Shown here: in pieces, positions 8,001 through 16,346 of the stretch | Numbering within the stretch: position 1 is the first letter of the stretch | Layout: every line of letters starts with the position of its first letter | From: Virgibacillus_O xinjiangensis | GTDB lineage: Bacteria > Bacillota > Bacilli > Bacillales > Amphibacillaceae | DNA length: 64,000 nt | Direction of reading: 5' to 3' | Assembly: GCF_042643145.1 (NCBI RefSeq) | Contig: NZ_JBHRSA010000056.1 | Coordinates: 1 to 64,000, forward strand | Program-made: the position numbers and the translations under genes | The notes under the pieces: generated by a model | The model's input: the letters and a program-made list of their open reading frames with translations, nothing else | Database searches by the model: none | Told to the model about the DNA's origin: nothing

Positions 8001-8651
8001 TTACACAATGCCTTTCTCTTTCAGACTGACAAAGTTTCGGTCTCCCAGTATCACGTGATCCAGCACCTCGATTCCAATAGTCTTTCCCGACTCCGACAAC
8101 TTGTGGGTGATATGGATATCCTCTTGTGAGGGAGACGGAGTTCCACTGGGATGGTTGTGAGCCACAATCACGGAGGAAGCCGAACACTTCACCGCTTCAC
8201 GAAAAAGCTCTCTCGGGTGAACGACCGAAGAATTGAGACTCCCGATGAAAATCGTCTTTTTATGCGTGACTTCATTCTTGGTGTTCAGCATCAGGGCGAC
8301 GAAATGCTCCTGTTTGTACTGGCGCATTTCCTCCATGAGGTAGTCGGCGGCATCATCTGGTGTACGGATGACGGTTCCGTGCTTGTTCTCTGTCTGGGTG
8401 TACCGCTTGCTCAACAGCATCGCCGCATGGAGGGTCAGTGCCTGGTTATGCGTCAGCCCTTCCGCTTCCAGCTCATGGACGGTCATTTCAGCCAGACTGC
8501 GTACGGAATGCTCACTCAGTTTCAGCACCGTTTCTCTCGATGCGAATGGTCCCAGCACCACCGAAAGAATATCATACGTGCTGATCATGCCTTGTTCCCC
8601 GATGGAATCATACGTTGCCACTGCTTCTCTCGCTTTTTCTATCACGCTCAT
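8001..8651 (-). CDS. radC: RadC-family JAB1/MPN domain protein
   Basis: 216 residues from the ATG at 8651 (ribosome site GGAAAGGAG). The JAMM metal motif HNHPSGTPSPSQED (near residue 160) is intact, after an N-terminal helix-hairpin-helix-like region. RadC-like genes are frequent in ICEs and phages, where they are thought to act on DNA or in recombination or defence; the biochemical role is not settled. The leader contains a hairpin (CAGATGGCA / TGCCATCTG, about 8681-8709). Confidence 0.9.
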   Translation of the reverse strand: MSVIEKAREAVATYDSIGEQGMISTYDILSVVLGPFASRETVLKLSEHSVRSLAEMTVHELEAEGLTHNQALTLHAAMLLSKRYTQTENKHGTVIRTPDDAADYLMEEMRQYKQEHFVALMLNTKNEVTHKKTIFIGSLNSSVVHPRELFREAVKCSASSVIVAHNHPSGTPSPSQEDIHITHKLSESGKTIGIEVLDHVILGDRNFVSLKEKGIV

Positions 8652-8766
8652 ATTATCTCCTTTCCACACAAGACAGGAACCAGATGGCACCCGTCTTGCA
8701 TGCCATCTGATTGTATGCCTTGATGGAAGGCTTATTTTTAGTTATACTGACTTTAACAAATAAATT

Positions 8767-9138
8767 TTATTTTTTACGTGACGTAAACCTTTGCGTCACT
8801 TTTTTTGTGCCCAATTTGGAAAGGCGCTGTTCCTCCCAGTCCAACTTGTTGAGGTTGGCTTTGGAGATGTTCAGCATCTCCCATGGGTCAATGCCTTCCA
8901 AGGCCATTTCCCCTGCCAACTCTTTCAAGTGCTGCCGATCGAATTTCCAGGAAACAGATTCATAGAAGTCCCAGACTTCCTCACCGGTATCGATTCCCCC
9001 ATGCTCTTTCACATAGGATTTCAATACAGCTTTCATCTGTCTCAGTGCAGCTTCCAACCGGTTGATTTCATTGGCTAGTTGAACTGCCTCCTCCTGTGTT
9101 TGCAATTCCTCTTCTTGTAATTTCAATGCGGTGCTCAA
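8767..9138 (-). CDS. Coiled-coil hypothetical protein
   Basis: 123 residues starting at a TTG (9138) that overlaps the previous gene's stop, so translation is probably coupled. The N-terminal half is a strong coiled coil (QEEAVQLANEINRLEAALRQ). The C-terminal half contains WDFYESVSWKFDRQHLKELA and a basic end. Layout is similar to small phage recombination accessory proteins, but I do not recognise the family. Confidence 0.65.
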   Translation of the reverse strand: MSTALKLQEEELQTQEEAVQLANEINRLEAALRQMKAVLKSYVKEHGGIDTGEEVWDFYESVSWKFDRQHLKELAGEMALEGIDPWEMLNISKANLNKLDWEEQRLSKLGTKKVTQRFTSRKK

Positions 9139-9377
9139 TTCACTTCCACTCCTTTATTCATGTTTTGAAAAGAACCAATGCCCCGAAATTCCACTTCCTT
9201 CGTGGAGATCAAGAGAAAGATCTGATAAGCCTCTTTCAGACTCAATCTCCTGACCTCTTTTTGACCGGATAGGTGGAAATACTGTTTCCCCTTCCGTACC
9301 AGGAACTGGTTCTTGTTGTCCTCATCTGCAAATGCGATGAACACCTTCTTCTGCTTTTTGTACCATGCATAAGACAT
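9135..9377 (-). CDS. Hypothetical small protein
   Basis: 80 residues from the ATG at 9377, 8 bases after AAAGGAGAGG. Begins MSYAWYKKQKKVFIAFAD; beta-rich, not recognised. Its stop overlaps the TTG start of the next gene. Confidence 0.65.
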   Translation of the reverse strand: MSYAWYKKQKKVFIAFADEDNKNQFLVRKGKQYFHLSGQKEVRRLSLKEAYQIFLLISTKEVEFRGIGSFQNMNKGVEVN

Positions 9378-9415
9378 GGACATCCTCTCCTTTGGATAAA
9401 TTTTTATATTAAAAA

Positions 9416-9446
9416 AGCCCATTAGTCCCGTGGGGTCTAATCAGCT
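9416..9446 (-). terminator. Terminator in a gene leader
   Basis: AGC..ATTAG..CCC pairing with GGG..CTAAT..GCT, followed by TTTTTTAA on the minus strand. It sits between the genes ending at 9450 and starting at 9377. Confidence 0.75.
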
Positions 9447-9449
9447 TCT

Positions 9450-9842
9450 TTAATCGGTGTTTATAGAGTTACGTTTTGAATGGAGAAAGTCATCTTCTTC
9501 CTCCCGGGTCAACACATGAAAATGAGATTGAAGGAACTCATCCAGAAGCATATGCTGCTCACCAGCCAGTCCGATGAGATCATCGATCGGTATGATGCCT
9601 TTTACCTTCTTAATGCCTAGGGATTGCTCGATGGTATGCATTTTCTGCGCACTACGTTCACCGACTACAACCAGCATCAATTCTCCTTGCCTAATTGGAA
9701 ACACATCCTTTTTGGCACGGCTGGCACACACTACCTCCGCAAGCAGCGGCGACTTCTCTTTGAATCTTTCCTTGTACTGTTTCCATTCATTTCGTAAATC
9801 TTTTTCAGTTTGGAATCGAATATAGGATTCCTGATATCCCAT
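9450..9842 (-). CDS. Hypothetical protein, first gene of the left ICE block
   Basis: 130 residues from the ATG at 9842 (ribosome site AGAAAGGGAG). Mixed alpha/beta, with MLVVVGERSAQKMHTIEQSLG and a C-terminal DDFLHSKRNSINTD. Not recognised. Confidence 0.6.
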   Translation of the reverse strand: MGYQESYIRFQTEKDLRNEWKQYKERFKEKSPLLAEVVCASRAKKDVFPIRQGELMLVVVGERSAQKMHTIEQSLGIKKVKGIIPIDDLIGLAGEQHMLLDEFLQSHFHVLTREEEDDFLHSKRNSINTD

Positions 9843-9885
9843 TTGTTTTTCACTCCCTTTCTGTTGATTTTTATATAATAAAAAA

Positions 9886-9958
9886 AGCCGACCAATCCTC
9901 GGAGGGATCAATCGACTCTTTTATTAGCATGAAAAAAGTATTGCAGACAGCAATACTT
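9886..9958 (-). terminator. Tandem terminators at the block A / ICE junction
   Basis: Two minus-strand hairpins in a row: AAGTATTGC / GCAATACTT then TTTTC (9936-9958), and AGCCGACC..GG / paired arm then TTTTTTTATT (9886-9917). The pair parallels the tandem hairpins at 19343-19415, whose first stem is also GTATTGC / GCAATAC. Bases 9959-10200 hold no supported gene. Confidence 0.7.
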
Positions 9959-10200
9959 GCTATATCTAGATTTGGCATTTATTTGTATTTATCGTGTCCG
10001 ATAATATACCGCCTTTTTTCGTTTCATGTGGAAATCACCAAAACCAAAGGCCAGAGATGCTTTATGCCGACTCTCCTTCTTGAAGAAGGTGTGACGACCG
10101 CTGCACAGGATGCAGATTGAATACTTAATAATATACTGTTAGCTTACTGGAATAGTCTGAATTTGTCAAATATGAAATGTCAGTTGGACAACGTCCCTAG

Positions 10201-10371
10201 TTGTTAGTTCTGGTTTTAGTCACCATCCTATCCGTAGGTTATGGTGACCTTGTTCCGGTAGGACCAGCAAGACTTTTCGCCCTCCTAGAAGCCGGAATCG
10301 GTCTTCTGCTGCCATCCGCCTATTTCATGAAAGCCATCAGCAGTTCTGATAATAAGAAAGAGGAAAATTAA
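10201..10371 (+). pseudogene. K+ channel pore fragment
   Basis: Open frame of 56 residues following an in-frame stop at 10198-10200 and lacking a start. It contains the potassium selectivity filter TILSVGYGDLVPVG, then LFALLEAGIGLLLPSAYF, the last helix of two-helix ion channels, and a charged tail. The N-terminal membrane helix is gone, so this is a decayed two-TM potassium channel gene. Confidence 0.7.
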
Positions 10372-10436
10372 ACAGCAAGAACCCATCATACCTTTGTCGG
10401 GTTCTCTGCTTTTAAGGGAAAGCCATTATTTAATGA

Positions 10437-10556
10437 TTAATAACCTCCTCCGAAACTACCTACATATCCGCCTGCACCAACAATAATGAGCAGGATAAAA
10501 AGCACGACAATTAAAGCGAAGCCATTTCCAGAACCGAAACCTTCACCATAGCCCAT
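10437..10556 (-). CDS. YjcZ/SscA-type small sporulation membrane protein
   Basis: 39 residues: glycine-rich start MGYGEGFGSGNG, one helix FALIVVLFILLIIVGAGG, then a short tail. This matches the YjcZ family of tiny spore proteins. Ribosome site AAAGGAGGG is 7 bases from the ATG. Exact role unknown; relatives are made during spore coat assembly. Confidence 0.85.
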   Translation of the reverse strand: MGYGEGFGSGNGFALIVVLFILLIIVGAGGYVGSFGGGY

Positions 10557-10696
10557 ACATATTCCCTCCTTTACTGTGGAATCACTATTAAGGTATGGCA
10601 GGGAGAAAAATCAGTGAGGTATAACTGTTTATTTTAGCAGAACCTGTACATTTTGCTTACACACATCAAGTATCAGCACTATCATTCGATCTCACT

Positions 10697-10732
10697 AAAA
10701 ATGGGAGTACTCTCTGAGCACTCCCATTTTTC
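10697..10732 (-). terminator. Terminator of the DUF421 gene
   Basis: AAAAATGGGAGT / ACTCCCATTTTT stem with A and T runs on both sides, 9 bases past the stop at 10741. Confidence 0.85.
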
Positions 10733-10740
10733 TGGATGCA

Positions 10741-11415
10741 TTATGACTGTAGCTGTACATAAAATCCCTGGTTCGGATTCCATTCAGCAAATTGAATGTC
10801 ACTTAATGGATAATTTCTTTTCTTAAGTTCGTTCAACAGCCAATTCCTGTCTTTTCCTGCCTGTTTGAGAGCAGGATTGTTTATATCTCCCTCTTCCACG
10901 AGAAGGTAAGTCAGACTATTTTCAGGAAATTCTTCTTTAAACTCCTGCCGGGAAACGGGTTCCTCTCCAGCCCTTTCCAGTACGGTCAATTGGCCGCTGT
11001 TTTCCAAAATAGCATAATTAACTTGGCCAATCGAGAATATTCCCTGCATCCGAAGCAGTTCACGGACCTGTTCCGTTTCCAGCTTATGCTTTTTCATTGC
11101 CTTCATATTGATTTTCCCATTTTCAATAATCAAGGTAGGGCTTCCTTTTATAAGGTGACGCCAGTTATCAAACTTCTGCGTGGTTGTTTCAATGATATAG
11201 ATCAGAATGGTCCAGATAGCTAAAGCTGTCAATATGTGGCCCACGTTCGTCGAACTGCTGTAAATTCCCTCTTCAATTATTCCTCCTAAAATCAGCGCAT
11301 AGACGAAATCCAAAGGAGTGACCTGGGCCATTTCTTTCTTGCCCAGTAATCGGGTCACAATGATAACTCCAATCATGCCTACTGCTAATTTGATGGCAAT
11401 AGATAGAAACATCAT
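10741..11415 (-). CDS. DUF421 (YetF/YcaP-type) membrane protein
   Basis: 224 residues: two or three N-terminal membrane helices (LAVGMIGVIIVTRLLGKKEM, FVYALILGGIIEEGIY, ILTALAIWTILIYII), then two soluble repeats containing SPTLIIENGKIN and FSIGQVNYAILE. This matches the DUF421 family, full length. Ribosome site AAAGGAG. A SigB-type promoter lies 40-60 bases upstream, so it is probably a general-stress gene. Function of the family is not established. Confidence 0.85.
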   Translation of the reverse strand: MMFLSIAIKLAVGMIGVIIVTRLLGKKEMAQVTPLDFVYALILGGIIEEGIYSSSTNVGHILTALAIWTILIYIIETTTQKFDNWRHLIKGSPTLIIENGKINMKAMKKHKLETEQVRELLRMQGIFSIGQVNYAILENSGQLTVLERAGEEPVSRQEFKEEFPENSLTYLLVEEGDINNPALKQAGKDRNWLLNELKKRNYPLSDIQFAEWNPNQGFYVQLQS

Positions 11416-11451
11416 CTTAAGCTGTCTCCTTTCCGTGTGTTTGATTGATAC

Positions 11452-11477
11452 ATACCCCTGTGTACAACAACCTAAAC
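11452..11477 (-). promoter_or_regulatory. SigB-type promoter of the DUF421 gene
   Basis: Minus strand GTTTAG (11472-11477), 14-base spacer, GGGTAT (11452-11457): the same boxes and spacing as the two small-RNA promoters. Confidence 0.65.
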
Positions 11478-11546
11478 GATAAGAACCCCTTCAAAACGGA
11501 TCGATTCTTCTTCAAACAACAAGCATAGTAATAAACAGGCATCCTA

Positions 11547-11957
11547 TTAAATAAGGAGCAGGAGAACCGTATATAACCCACCGCCTAAGAAGAATGCCAT
11601 GAAGCTGCTCCGCCTCTCTTCCGGCAGTTCTTCTTTCATCACATTCAAGAGGACACTACCGGCAAGAAACGAGAATAACAATGCTGTAGCCAGTTCATTG
11701 ATTTCCACAAACTCCCCTACCAGTCCTCCGAGAAGTATCCCAGCAGCCAACAACCACTTGCCATAATGGTCATAACTATCCTGATAGCTATCCCGTAAAG
11801 CATGGTCATTGGTAATAAATACATAAGCGACGGAGATTCCACCTGCGGCTGACAACAACTTGCTCCTAGGGATATGGCTGAGAAACGTCATATGTTTGGA
11901 AGACAGATGAACTGCTATAAAGCCGGCAAGGCATAGGATACTCCAAAGATAAAGCAT
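11547..11957 (-). pseudogene. ZIP-like membrane protein with internal deletion
   Basis: 136 residues. Both ends resemble a Bacillus membrane protein family of about 230 residues: start LCLAGFIAVHLSSKHMTFL and GGISVAYVF, end LATALLFSFLAGSVLLNVMK, EELPEERRSSFMAFFLGGG and LYTVLLLLI. The usual middle helices (about 100 residues) after SVAYVF are missing and the frame rejoins at ITNDHALRDSYQD. The product is a shortened, probably non-functional protein. Family size is from memory. Confidence 0.55.
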
Positions 11958-12114
11958 CCTTCACCACCTTTTCTTCAATCTATAAAGTCCATTCCCCAAC
12001 CATAGAGTTGGTATGTGTTTGCCTCGGGAATAAAACTCCCCGCCAAGAAGGTGTTTACCCATGCAACCGTGAAAGGAAATGGTATATGAGTCTCAAAAAA
12101 AGGAGCTGATTTTA

Positions 12115-12507
12115 ATGGCCGATCTAGAGAGCATAGCAAAGAAATTCGGTGACATCTTGGGCGCAGAAGCCTCCACTGAGGATGGTATGGGAGCTGTAGA
12201 GAAGGAAAGAGATTTAGATGTGACGGTACAAGGACGCCCATTCAAAAGTGAACTGAGCATGGAAATTCACTTTGAGGCTTTAGAAGATGATGGAACTGCC
12301 CTCAACCATGCAGAAATCGTCCTTCTCCCCGAAGAGATTCCTGATTTCACCAGAGCCTTGGGTAAGAACGACCTGACCATTACAGCTTTGCATAATCATT
12401 GGTTGTTTGCCAAGCCAAGCATCAAATACCTGCATGTCCAATCAGTGGAAAAACCCGAAGAGTTCGCAAAGAAATTAGCCGATTCCATTGAAGTTCTGAA
12501 AGTCTAG
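12115..12507 (+). CDS. DUF1259 (LppY/LpqO-like) domain protein
   Basis: 131 residues from the ATG at 12115 (ribosome site AAAAGGAG). Motif ITALHNHWLFAKPSIKYLHV is the hallmark of DUF1259; longer relatives carry two such domains. Single-domain form here, cytoplasmic. Function unknown. Terminator follows at 12520-12555. Confidence 0.8.
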   Translation: MADLESIAKKFGDILGAEASTEDGMGAVEKERDLDVTVQGRPFKSELSMEIHFEALEDDGTALNHAEIVLLPEEIPDFTRALGKNDLTITALHNHWLFAKPSIKYLHVQSVEKPEEFAKKLADSIEVLKV

Positions 12508-12519
12508 ATGATCAAGAAA

Positions 12520-12555
12520 CTATCCCTGAATACACAACAGGGATAGCCTTTTTTT
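12520..12555 (+). terminator. Terminator of the DUF1259 gene
   Basis: CTATCCCTG (12520-12528) pairing with CAGGGATAG (12538-12546), then CCTTTTTTT. Confidence 0.9.
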
Positions 12556-12599
12556 GCACATTATGTTTAAGAATTTATCACAGAAAAAGGAGGTGTAGA

Positions 12600-12884
12600 A
12601 TGCCGGGAGTAAAAAACGAAAAGAATTACTATGATATTCAAATGGGTAAATTCGAAGTCTTCTTTCGGAAAAAGTATAAATTTCTATCTATCGCCAATGA
12701 CATCGGCCTGGGCATATGGTTTCTAGTCGGAAGCATCTTATTCTTATTCCATTCGACTCAGACGGCGGGAACCATTCTCTTCATCATAGGCAGTGCGCAA
12801 CTGTTAGGGCGACCCATTTTAAAATTGATGCACGCATTCTTTGTGAGAAAGGACACACAAAGGAGTCAGAGTGGTAATCACTGA
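12600..12884 (+). CDS. YrhK-family membrane protein
   Basis: 94 residues with two helices (IGLGIWFLVGSILFLF and TILFIIGSAQLLGRPILKL) in the YrhK-domain arrangement, and ribosome site AAAAGGAGGTG. Basic C-terminal tail. Role unknown. Confidence 0.75.
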   Translation: MPGVKNEKNYYDIQMGKFEVFFRKKYKFLSIANDIGLGIWFLVGSILFLFHSTQTAGTILFIIGSAQLLGRPILKLMHAFFVRKDTQRSQSGNH

Positions 12885-12899
12885 ATTGCCCATAACAAA

Positions 12900-12925
12900 C
12901 CCCCATATCTTTTCCGATATGGGGG
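12900..12925. terminator. Shared terminator between convergent genes
   Basis: CCCCCATATC / GATATGGGGG with a six-base loop, between the convergent yrhK-like and yjzC-like genes. T runs are weak on both sides. Confidence 0.6.
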
Positions 12926-12939
12926 TATACCATTATTGA

Positions 12940-13113
12940 TTACTTCTTCTCGTAGTAGGCTGCTTCCCTACTGGATGGGGACGGCGGGAAGTTTTCGCCT
13001 TTTTCCAAATCGATTTCCGTATCATCGCTCTCATTATTTCCGTTCACCAGACCGACGACTTTGTACGTTCCATTCTCAGGTGCTTCTTGTCCTGTCTTAA
13101 ATTGTTCTGCCAT
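12940..13113 (-). CDS. YjzC-like small protein
   Basis: 57 residues, MAEQFKTGQEAPENGTYKVV onward, ending AAYYEKK. The N-terminal F-K-x-GQ-x-AP-x-NG-x-Y pattern matches the YjzC family of short Bacillus proteins. Ribosome site CTGGAGGTG. GTTTAA, 13 bases, GTGTAA upstream may be a weak SigB-like promoter. Confidence 0.75.
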   Translation of the reverse strand: MAEQFKTGQEAPENGTYKVVGLVNGNNESDDTEIDLEKGENFPPSPSSREAAYYEKK

Positions 13114-13415
13114 TTTAGAACACCTCCAGATAATTTTAGGAAGTAGTTATTCCTTACAACCTCTATTACACTGTAAGCTTTTTCTTAAACCTCTTTTATT
13201 ATAATCAGCCTGAATGCTCAACAACAACTTTGATAAAGTTGATTTCTTGATTATATTAAAGCATCAGCACCATAGACATAGAAACCTTCTAGGAGAGGAA
13301 AATAAAGATTGGGCAAATGGAATAACATTCTCCCATGAAGCAGGTTCATTGAAGTATCATACGAAGCCCTTTTATAATTTCATTGTGCATCTAATTGAAA
13401 GAAAGGACGTAGGTG

Positions 13416-14535
13416 ATGACATACGATCAGTTATTCTCAACTTTTAGGCTAGGCAATCATTCACTGGATAGCCGTTTTGTTGTGGCACCGATGACACGAA
13501 TTTCCGGAGAGAAAGATGGGCGTGCTTCGGAAGTGATGAAACATTATTATGAACGCTACGCCAAAGGAGGGTTCAGCATCGTCATTTCGGAAGGAATCTA
13601 CCCGGATGAAAGTTACAGTCAAGGCTACCTGGGCCAGCCTGGCCTTGCCAACGATGCTCAAGTCCAATCATGGAAACCTGTCGTTGAAGCAGTCAGAAAT
13701 CATGGAGCAAAGTTCATCGCCCAGCTTATGCATGCAGGCGGGCAATCTCAGGGGAACACGTTCACCGATGAAACAATCGCCCCTTCTGATATCGCACCCA
13801 AAGGGGAACAGTTAGGTTTCTATGGAGGTTCCGGGCCATTTCAAACCCCAAAGGCCATGACCAAGGATGATATTACGGACGTAAAGGATGCATTTGTACA
13901 AAGTGCTTTACGTGCTAAAGAGGCTGGTTTTGACGGCGTAGAATTACATGGTGCCAATGGTTACCTACTTGACCAATTCCTTACCGATTACCTTAACAAA
14001 CGGGAGGATGAATACGGTGGTTCTGTAGAAAAGCGCCTTCGATTATTACTAGAGGTGATTGAGAAAGTTCGAAGTGCGGTTGGTGAAGACATTGTCGTAG
14101 GCATCCTCTCAGATCAAAGTAGCAGACTCTGCTCATAAATGGACAGGCGGCGAACAAGAGGCTGAGTACATTTTCTCCAAATTAAGTGAATCAGCCTTAG
14201 ATTATATCCACGTTACGGATGGAGATGCAAACGCACCGGCGTTTGGAGAAGGTACTCGCACATTAGCGGAAGCAGCCAAAGACTTCGGTAGTCTCCCTGT
14301 CATAGCAAACGGCAAACTTGGTGATCCAGAGAAAGCTGAGCAATTGTTAAAAGAGGGAAAGGCTGACCTTGTATCACTCGGTACGAGCGCTTTAGCTAAC
14401 CCTGATTTTCCAAACCGCGTCCAACAAGGCAAAAAGTTAAAGAACTTTGATTTTGAGAAAACACTCTTGCCTCAAGCTGGAATCAAAGAGCATGAACTTC
14501 AAGCGGAACTTGTCCATAGTCGCAAGCTCTCTTGA
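13416..14535 (+). pseudogene. Old Yellow Enzyme-type FMN oxidoreductase, frameshifted
   Basis: NADH:flavin oxidoreductase with intact N-terminal part (RFVVAPMTRISGEKDG, FIAQLMHAGGQS, GFDGVELHGANGYLLDQFL). The frame breaks near 14105, where the expected GIRIS.. sequence is disrupted, apparently by loss of a few bases. The remainder continues in another frame (KVADSAHKW, YIHVTDGDANAP, LPVIANGKLGDPEKA, ADLVSLGTSALANPDFPN) to the stop at 14535. Start ATG 13416 follows AAAGGA. Without a frameshift the family is about 370 residues. Sequencing error is the alternative. Confidence 0.85.
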
Positions 14536-14604
14536 AATGACAAGATATAAATTACAATAAGAAATAAAACCGCACTGGGACCAGAAATATTATGCCCTTA
14601 CCCA

Positions 14605-14644
14605 TAAGAAACGCTGGTAGGCTATTCGCCCCCAGCGTTTCTTA
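14605..14644 (+). terminator. Terminator after the Old Yellow Enzyme gene
   Basis: TAAGAAACGCTGG pairing with CCAGCGTTTCTTA around a 14-base loop. Bases 14645-14942 hold no gene I can support. Confidence 0.7.
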
Positions 14645-14942
14645 TAGTTTACACATATGCTAAAGCTTCAATGGACCAAACTGAGGATAAACTTCGAAGA
14701 GGAGCCAAAGTTGGGGCCATTTCAGGTTGCACCTTCTGCAGTCTTGCAGGCCTGATTGCTAAATTCGGGCTTATTGACTGTGTCGAGATATTTTCTCATT
14801 TCCTTCCCCGTTTTTCGCTTACTTATCAGTGAGCATCAAACTTCATCATTCTATACCCCAGACCTAGGCAGTCACCCACTCCTTTTTCAGCTAGGTGAAT
14901 AACATGAAGTGTTGTGCTATTAAAAATAACGGGGGTTTTTTC

Positions 14943-15167
14943 ATGCAATTTGATCAAAAGCTAAAAAGTCTTTTGGACGAAGCGAGCTTATATGGCTTGA
15001 TGGCTAAAAGGTATGAATACAGCGATCCACAACGACATATGTATTTTTACCAAAAACATTTTCAAGCAGTAATGAAATTGGAACAGCATTATATGATGAT
15101 GGAAAGTCATAACAACAGTAGTCATAATCATAGCCATCATCAAGCCGGCAACTTTCCGATGTATTAG
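14943..15167 (+). CDS. Small histidine-rich coat-like protein
   Basis: 74 residues from the ATG at 14943, after GGGGG. Helical body (LLDEASLYGLMAKRYEYSDP, MYFYQKHFQAVMKLEQHYMMM) and a His/Asn-rich tail HNNSSHNHSHHQAG that could bind metal. It resembles small Bacillus spore coat-associated proteins, but I cannot name one. Confidence 0.6.
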   Translation: MQFDQKLKSLLDEASLYGLMAKRYEYSDPQRHMYFYQKHFQAVMKLEQHYMMMESHNNSSHNHSHHQAGNFPMY

Positions 15168-15363
15168 CATACAATAATAGGTTCAAACATAAGAGCCTTT
15201 TCCTTATTCCTCTCCTTGAATAAGAAGCTAAGGATGTTTTTAAACGATGTTATTAATCATGATAAGATCATAACTGAAATATATGTACTGCGGGACACAA
15301 TCTTAGTATATCTTTAGTTGATTAGGGAAGAATTCTATTGCTGGCTCTTAATACTCCCTTATT

Positions 15364-15386
15364 AGCCCCTTCACGTTGAAGGGGCT
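15364..15386. terminator. Hairpin between block A and the recombination block
   Basis: AGCCCCTTCA / TGAAGGGGCT with a short loop and a weak T run. It lies between the plus-strand coat-like gene and the minus-strand nuclease gene. Bases 15168-15483 hold nothing else I can recognise. Confidence 0.55.
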
Positions 15387-15483
15387 TACTTTATGACTAT
15401 AAATTTGAAGGAAAATGAGTTTTACTATAATTCTAGTTACAAGCCCGGTTAATACATTCTACACCCAAAATACCACACGGATA

Positions 15484-16197
15484 TCATCCAGGCGGTATTA
15501 CTATCATATTTTCTAAAATACAGTGACCAGCAAACGGGCAGTGACCACACTGGCGTGATGGCTTTGTCGGGAATAGCCTATCTGTTCCTTTCGGCATAAT
15601 TTCCAGCAGCTCCAACCTTTCATTGATTTCATCTGCTGTATCCAATGCCCACCTTCTTGCTTCTTCCATTTCTTCCTTACTGAATATCTTTCCCTTTTCT
15701 TTTCTAAAACGTAAGAAGTACAGGATTCCCTCTACTCTATCTATGTCTATTTCTTGGCTGATGGCCCAAGCATATAAAGCCAGCTGCTTATTATCCTTTA
15801 CTCCGTAAATTGATCTGTTCGTCTTCCAGTCTGTAATCGCTCCATCAGGTGACACCAGATCAATATAGCCCTGGATTTCCGGTGCGTTATGTCTCTCCGA
15901 TAGAGGGAGTTTAAAATACACCTCCGTTTTTCCCATATTAGGCCTAACGGGTGCGCGTTCCACCAAGTTTGAAATCTCCTGATGCATCAGTTCTTCATGG
16001 AACCCCGCCGCTGCATATCCATTCATAACGGCCTCTTCATGGCTGAATCCATTGATTATATCGTCGATGGACTGGTGAACCGCCTTTCCAAGAGCCAACG
16101 GCTTTGTTACAGGCTCTTCTTTTCCTAAGATATACTTGTTATAGAACCGGTAAGGACACTGTCTGTATAGATTCAAGCGTGAGAATGAAAATATCAA
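15484..16197 (-). CDS. RecB/Cas4-type PD-(D/E)XK nuclease with Fe-S cysteines
   Basis: 237 residues if translated from the TTG at 16197, which has GAGGTGAT well placed; an ATG frame from 16221 lacks such a site. Motifs: FSRLNLYRQCPYRFYNKY (first cysteine, near residue 14), GYIDLVSPDGAITDWKT (catalytic D..DxK, near 122), and the C-terminal cluster CGHCPFAGHC near 215. These four cysteines are the Fe-S arrangement of Cas4/AddB-like nucleases. Together with ssb, a zinc-finger protein and recT it could form a Red-like recombination set, acting as the exonuclease. Confidence 0.85.
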   Translation of the reverse strand: MIFSFSRLNLYRQCPYRFYNKYILGKEEPVTKPLALGKAVHQSIDDIINGFSHEEAVMNGYAAAGFHEELMHQEISNLVERAPVRPNMGKTEVYFKLPLSERHNAPEIQGYIDLVSPDGAITDWKTNRSIYGVKDNKQLALYAWAISQEIDIDRVEGILYFLRFRKEKGKIFSKEEMEEARRWALDTADEINERLELLEIMPKGTDRLFPTKPSRQCGHCPFAGHCILENMIVIPPG

Positions 16198-16226
16198 AAT
16201 ATCACCTCTTCGTGAAAACATAAAAA

Positions 16227-16258
16227 AGAGGAAACCGGGATTAACGCCAGATTCCTCT
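16227..16258 (-). terminator. Terminator in the nuclease leader
   Basis: AGAGGAA / TTCCTCT around a GC-rich loop, then TTTTTTATG on the minus strand, 30 bases ahead of the nuclease start. Confidence 0.75.
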
Positions 16259-16346
16259 CCATAACTAATAAAGTGTTTATTATTACATTCGCTTAAAACG
16301 CCTTCTGTTAATTAATATTCTAAATCTTCTTCTTTTACAGGGACAG

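Noticed and set aside
8775..8810. Plus-strand terminator (GTGACG / CGTCAC then T run)
   Set aside because: Lies in the end of a minus-strand gene and no plus-strand transcript is evident; probably chance.
9929..10120. Plus-strand frame after the tandem terminators
   Set aside because: Starts inside a terminator hairpin and shows no ribosome site or known motif.
13214..13447. Plus-strand frame upstream of the Old Yellow Enzyme gene
   Set aside because: No ribosome site and overlaps the real start; likely non-coding.
14671..14832. Plus-strand 53-codon frame with several cysteines
   Set aside because: No ribosome site and no recognisable family; could be a remnant, but not supportable.
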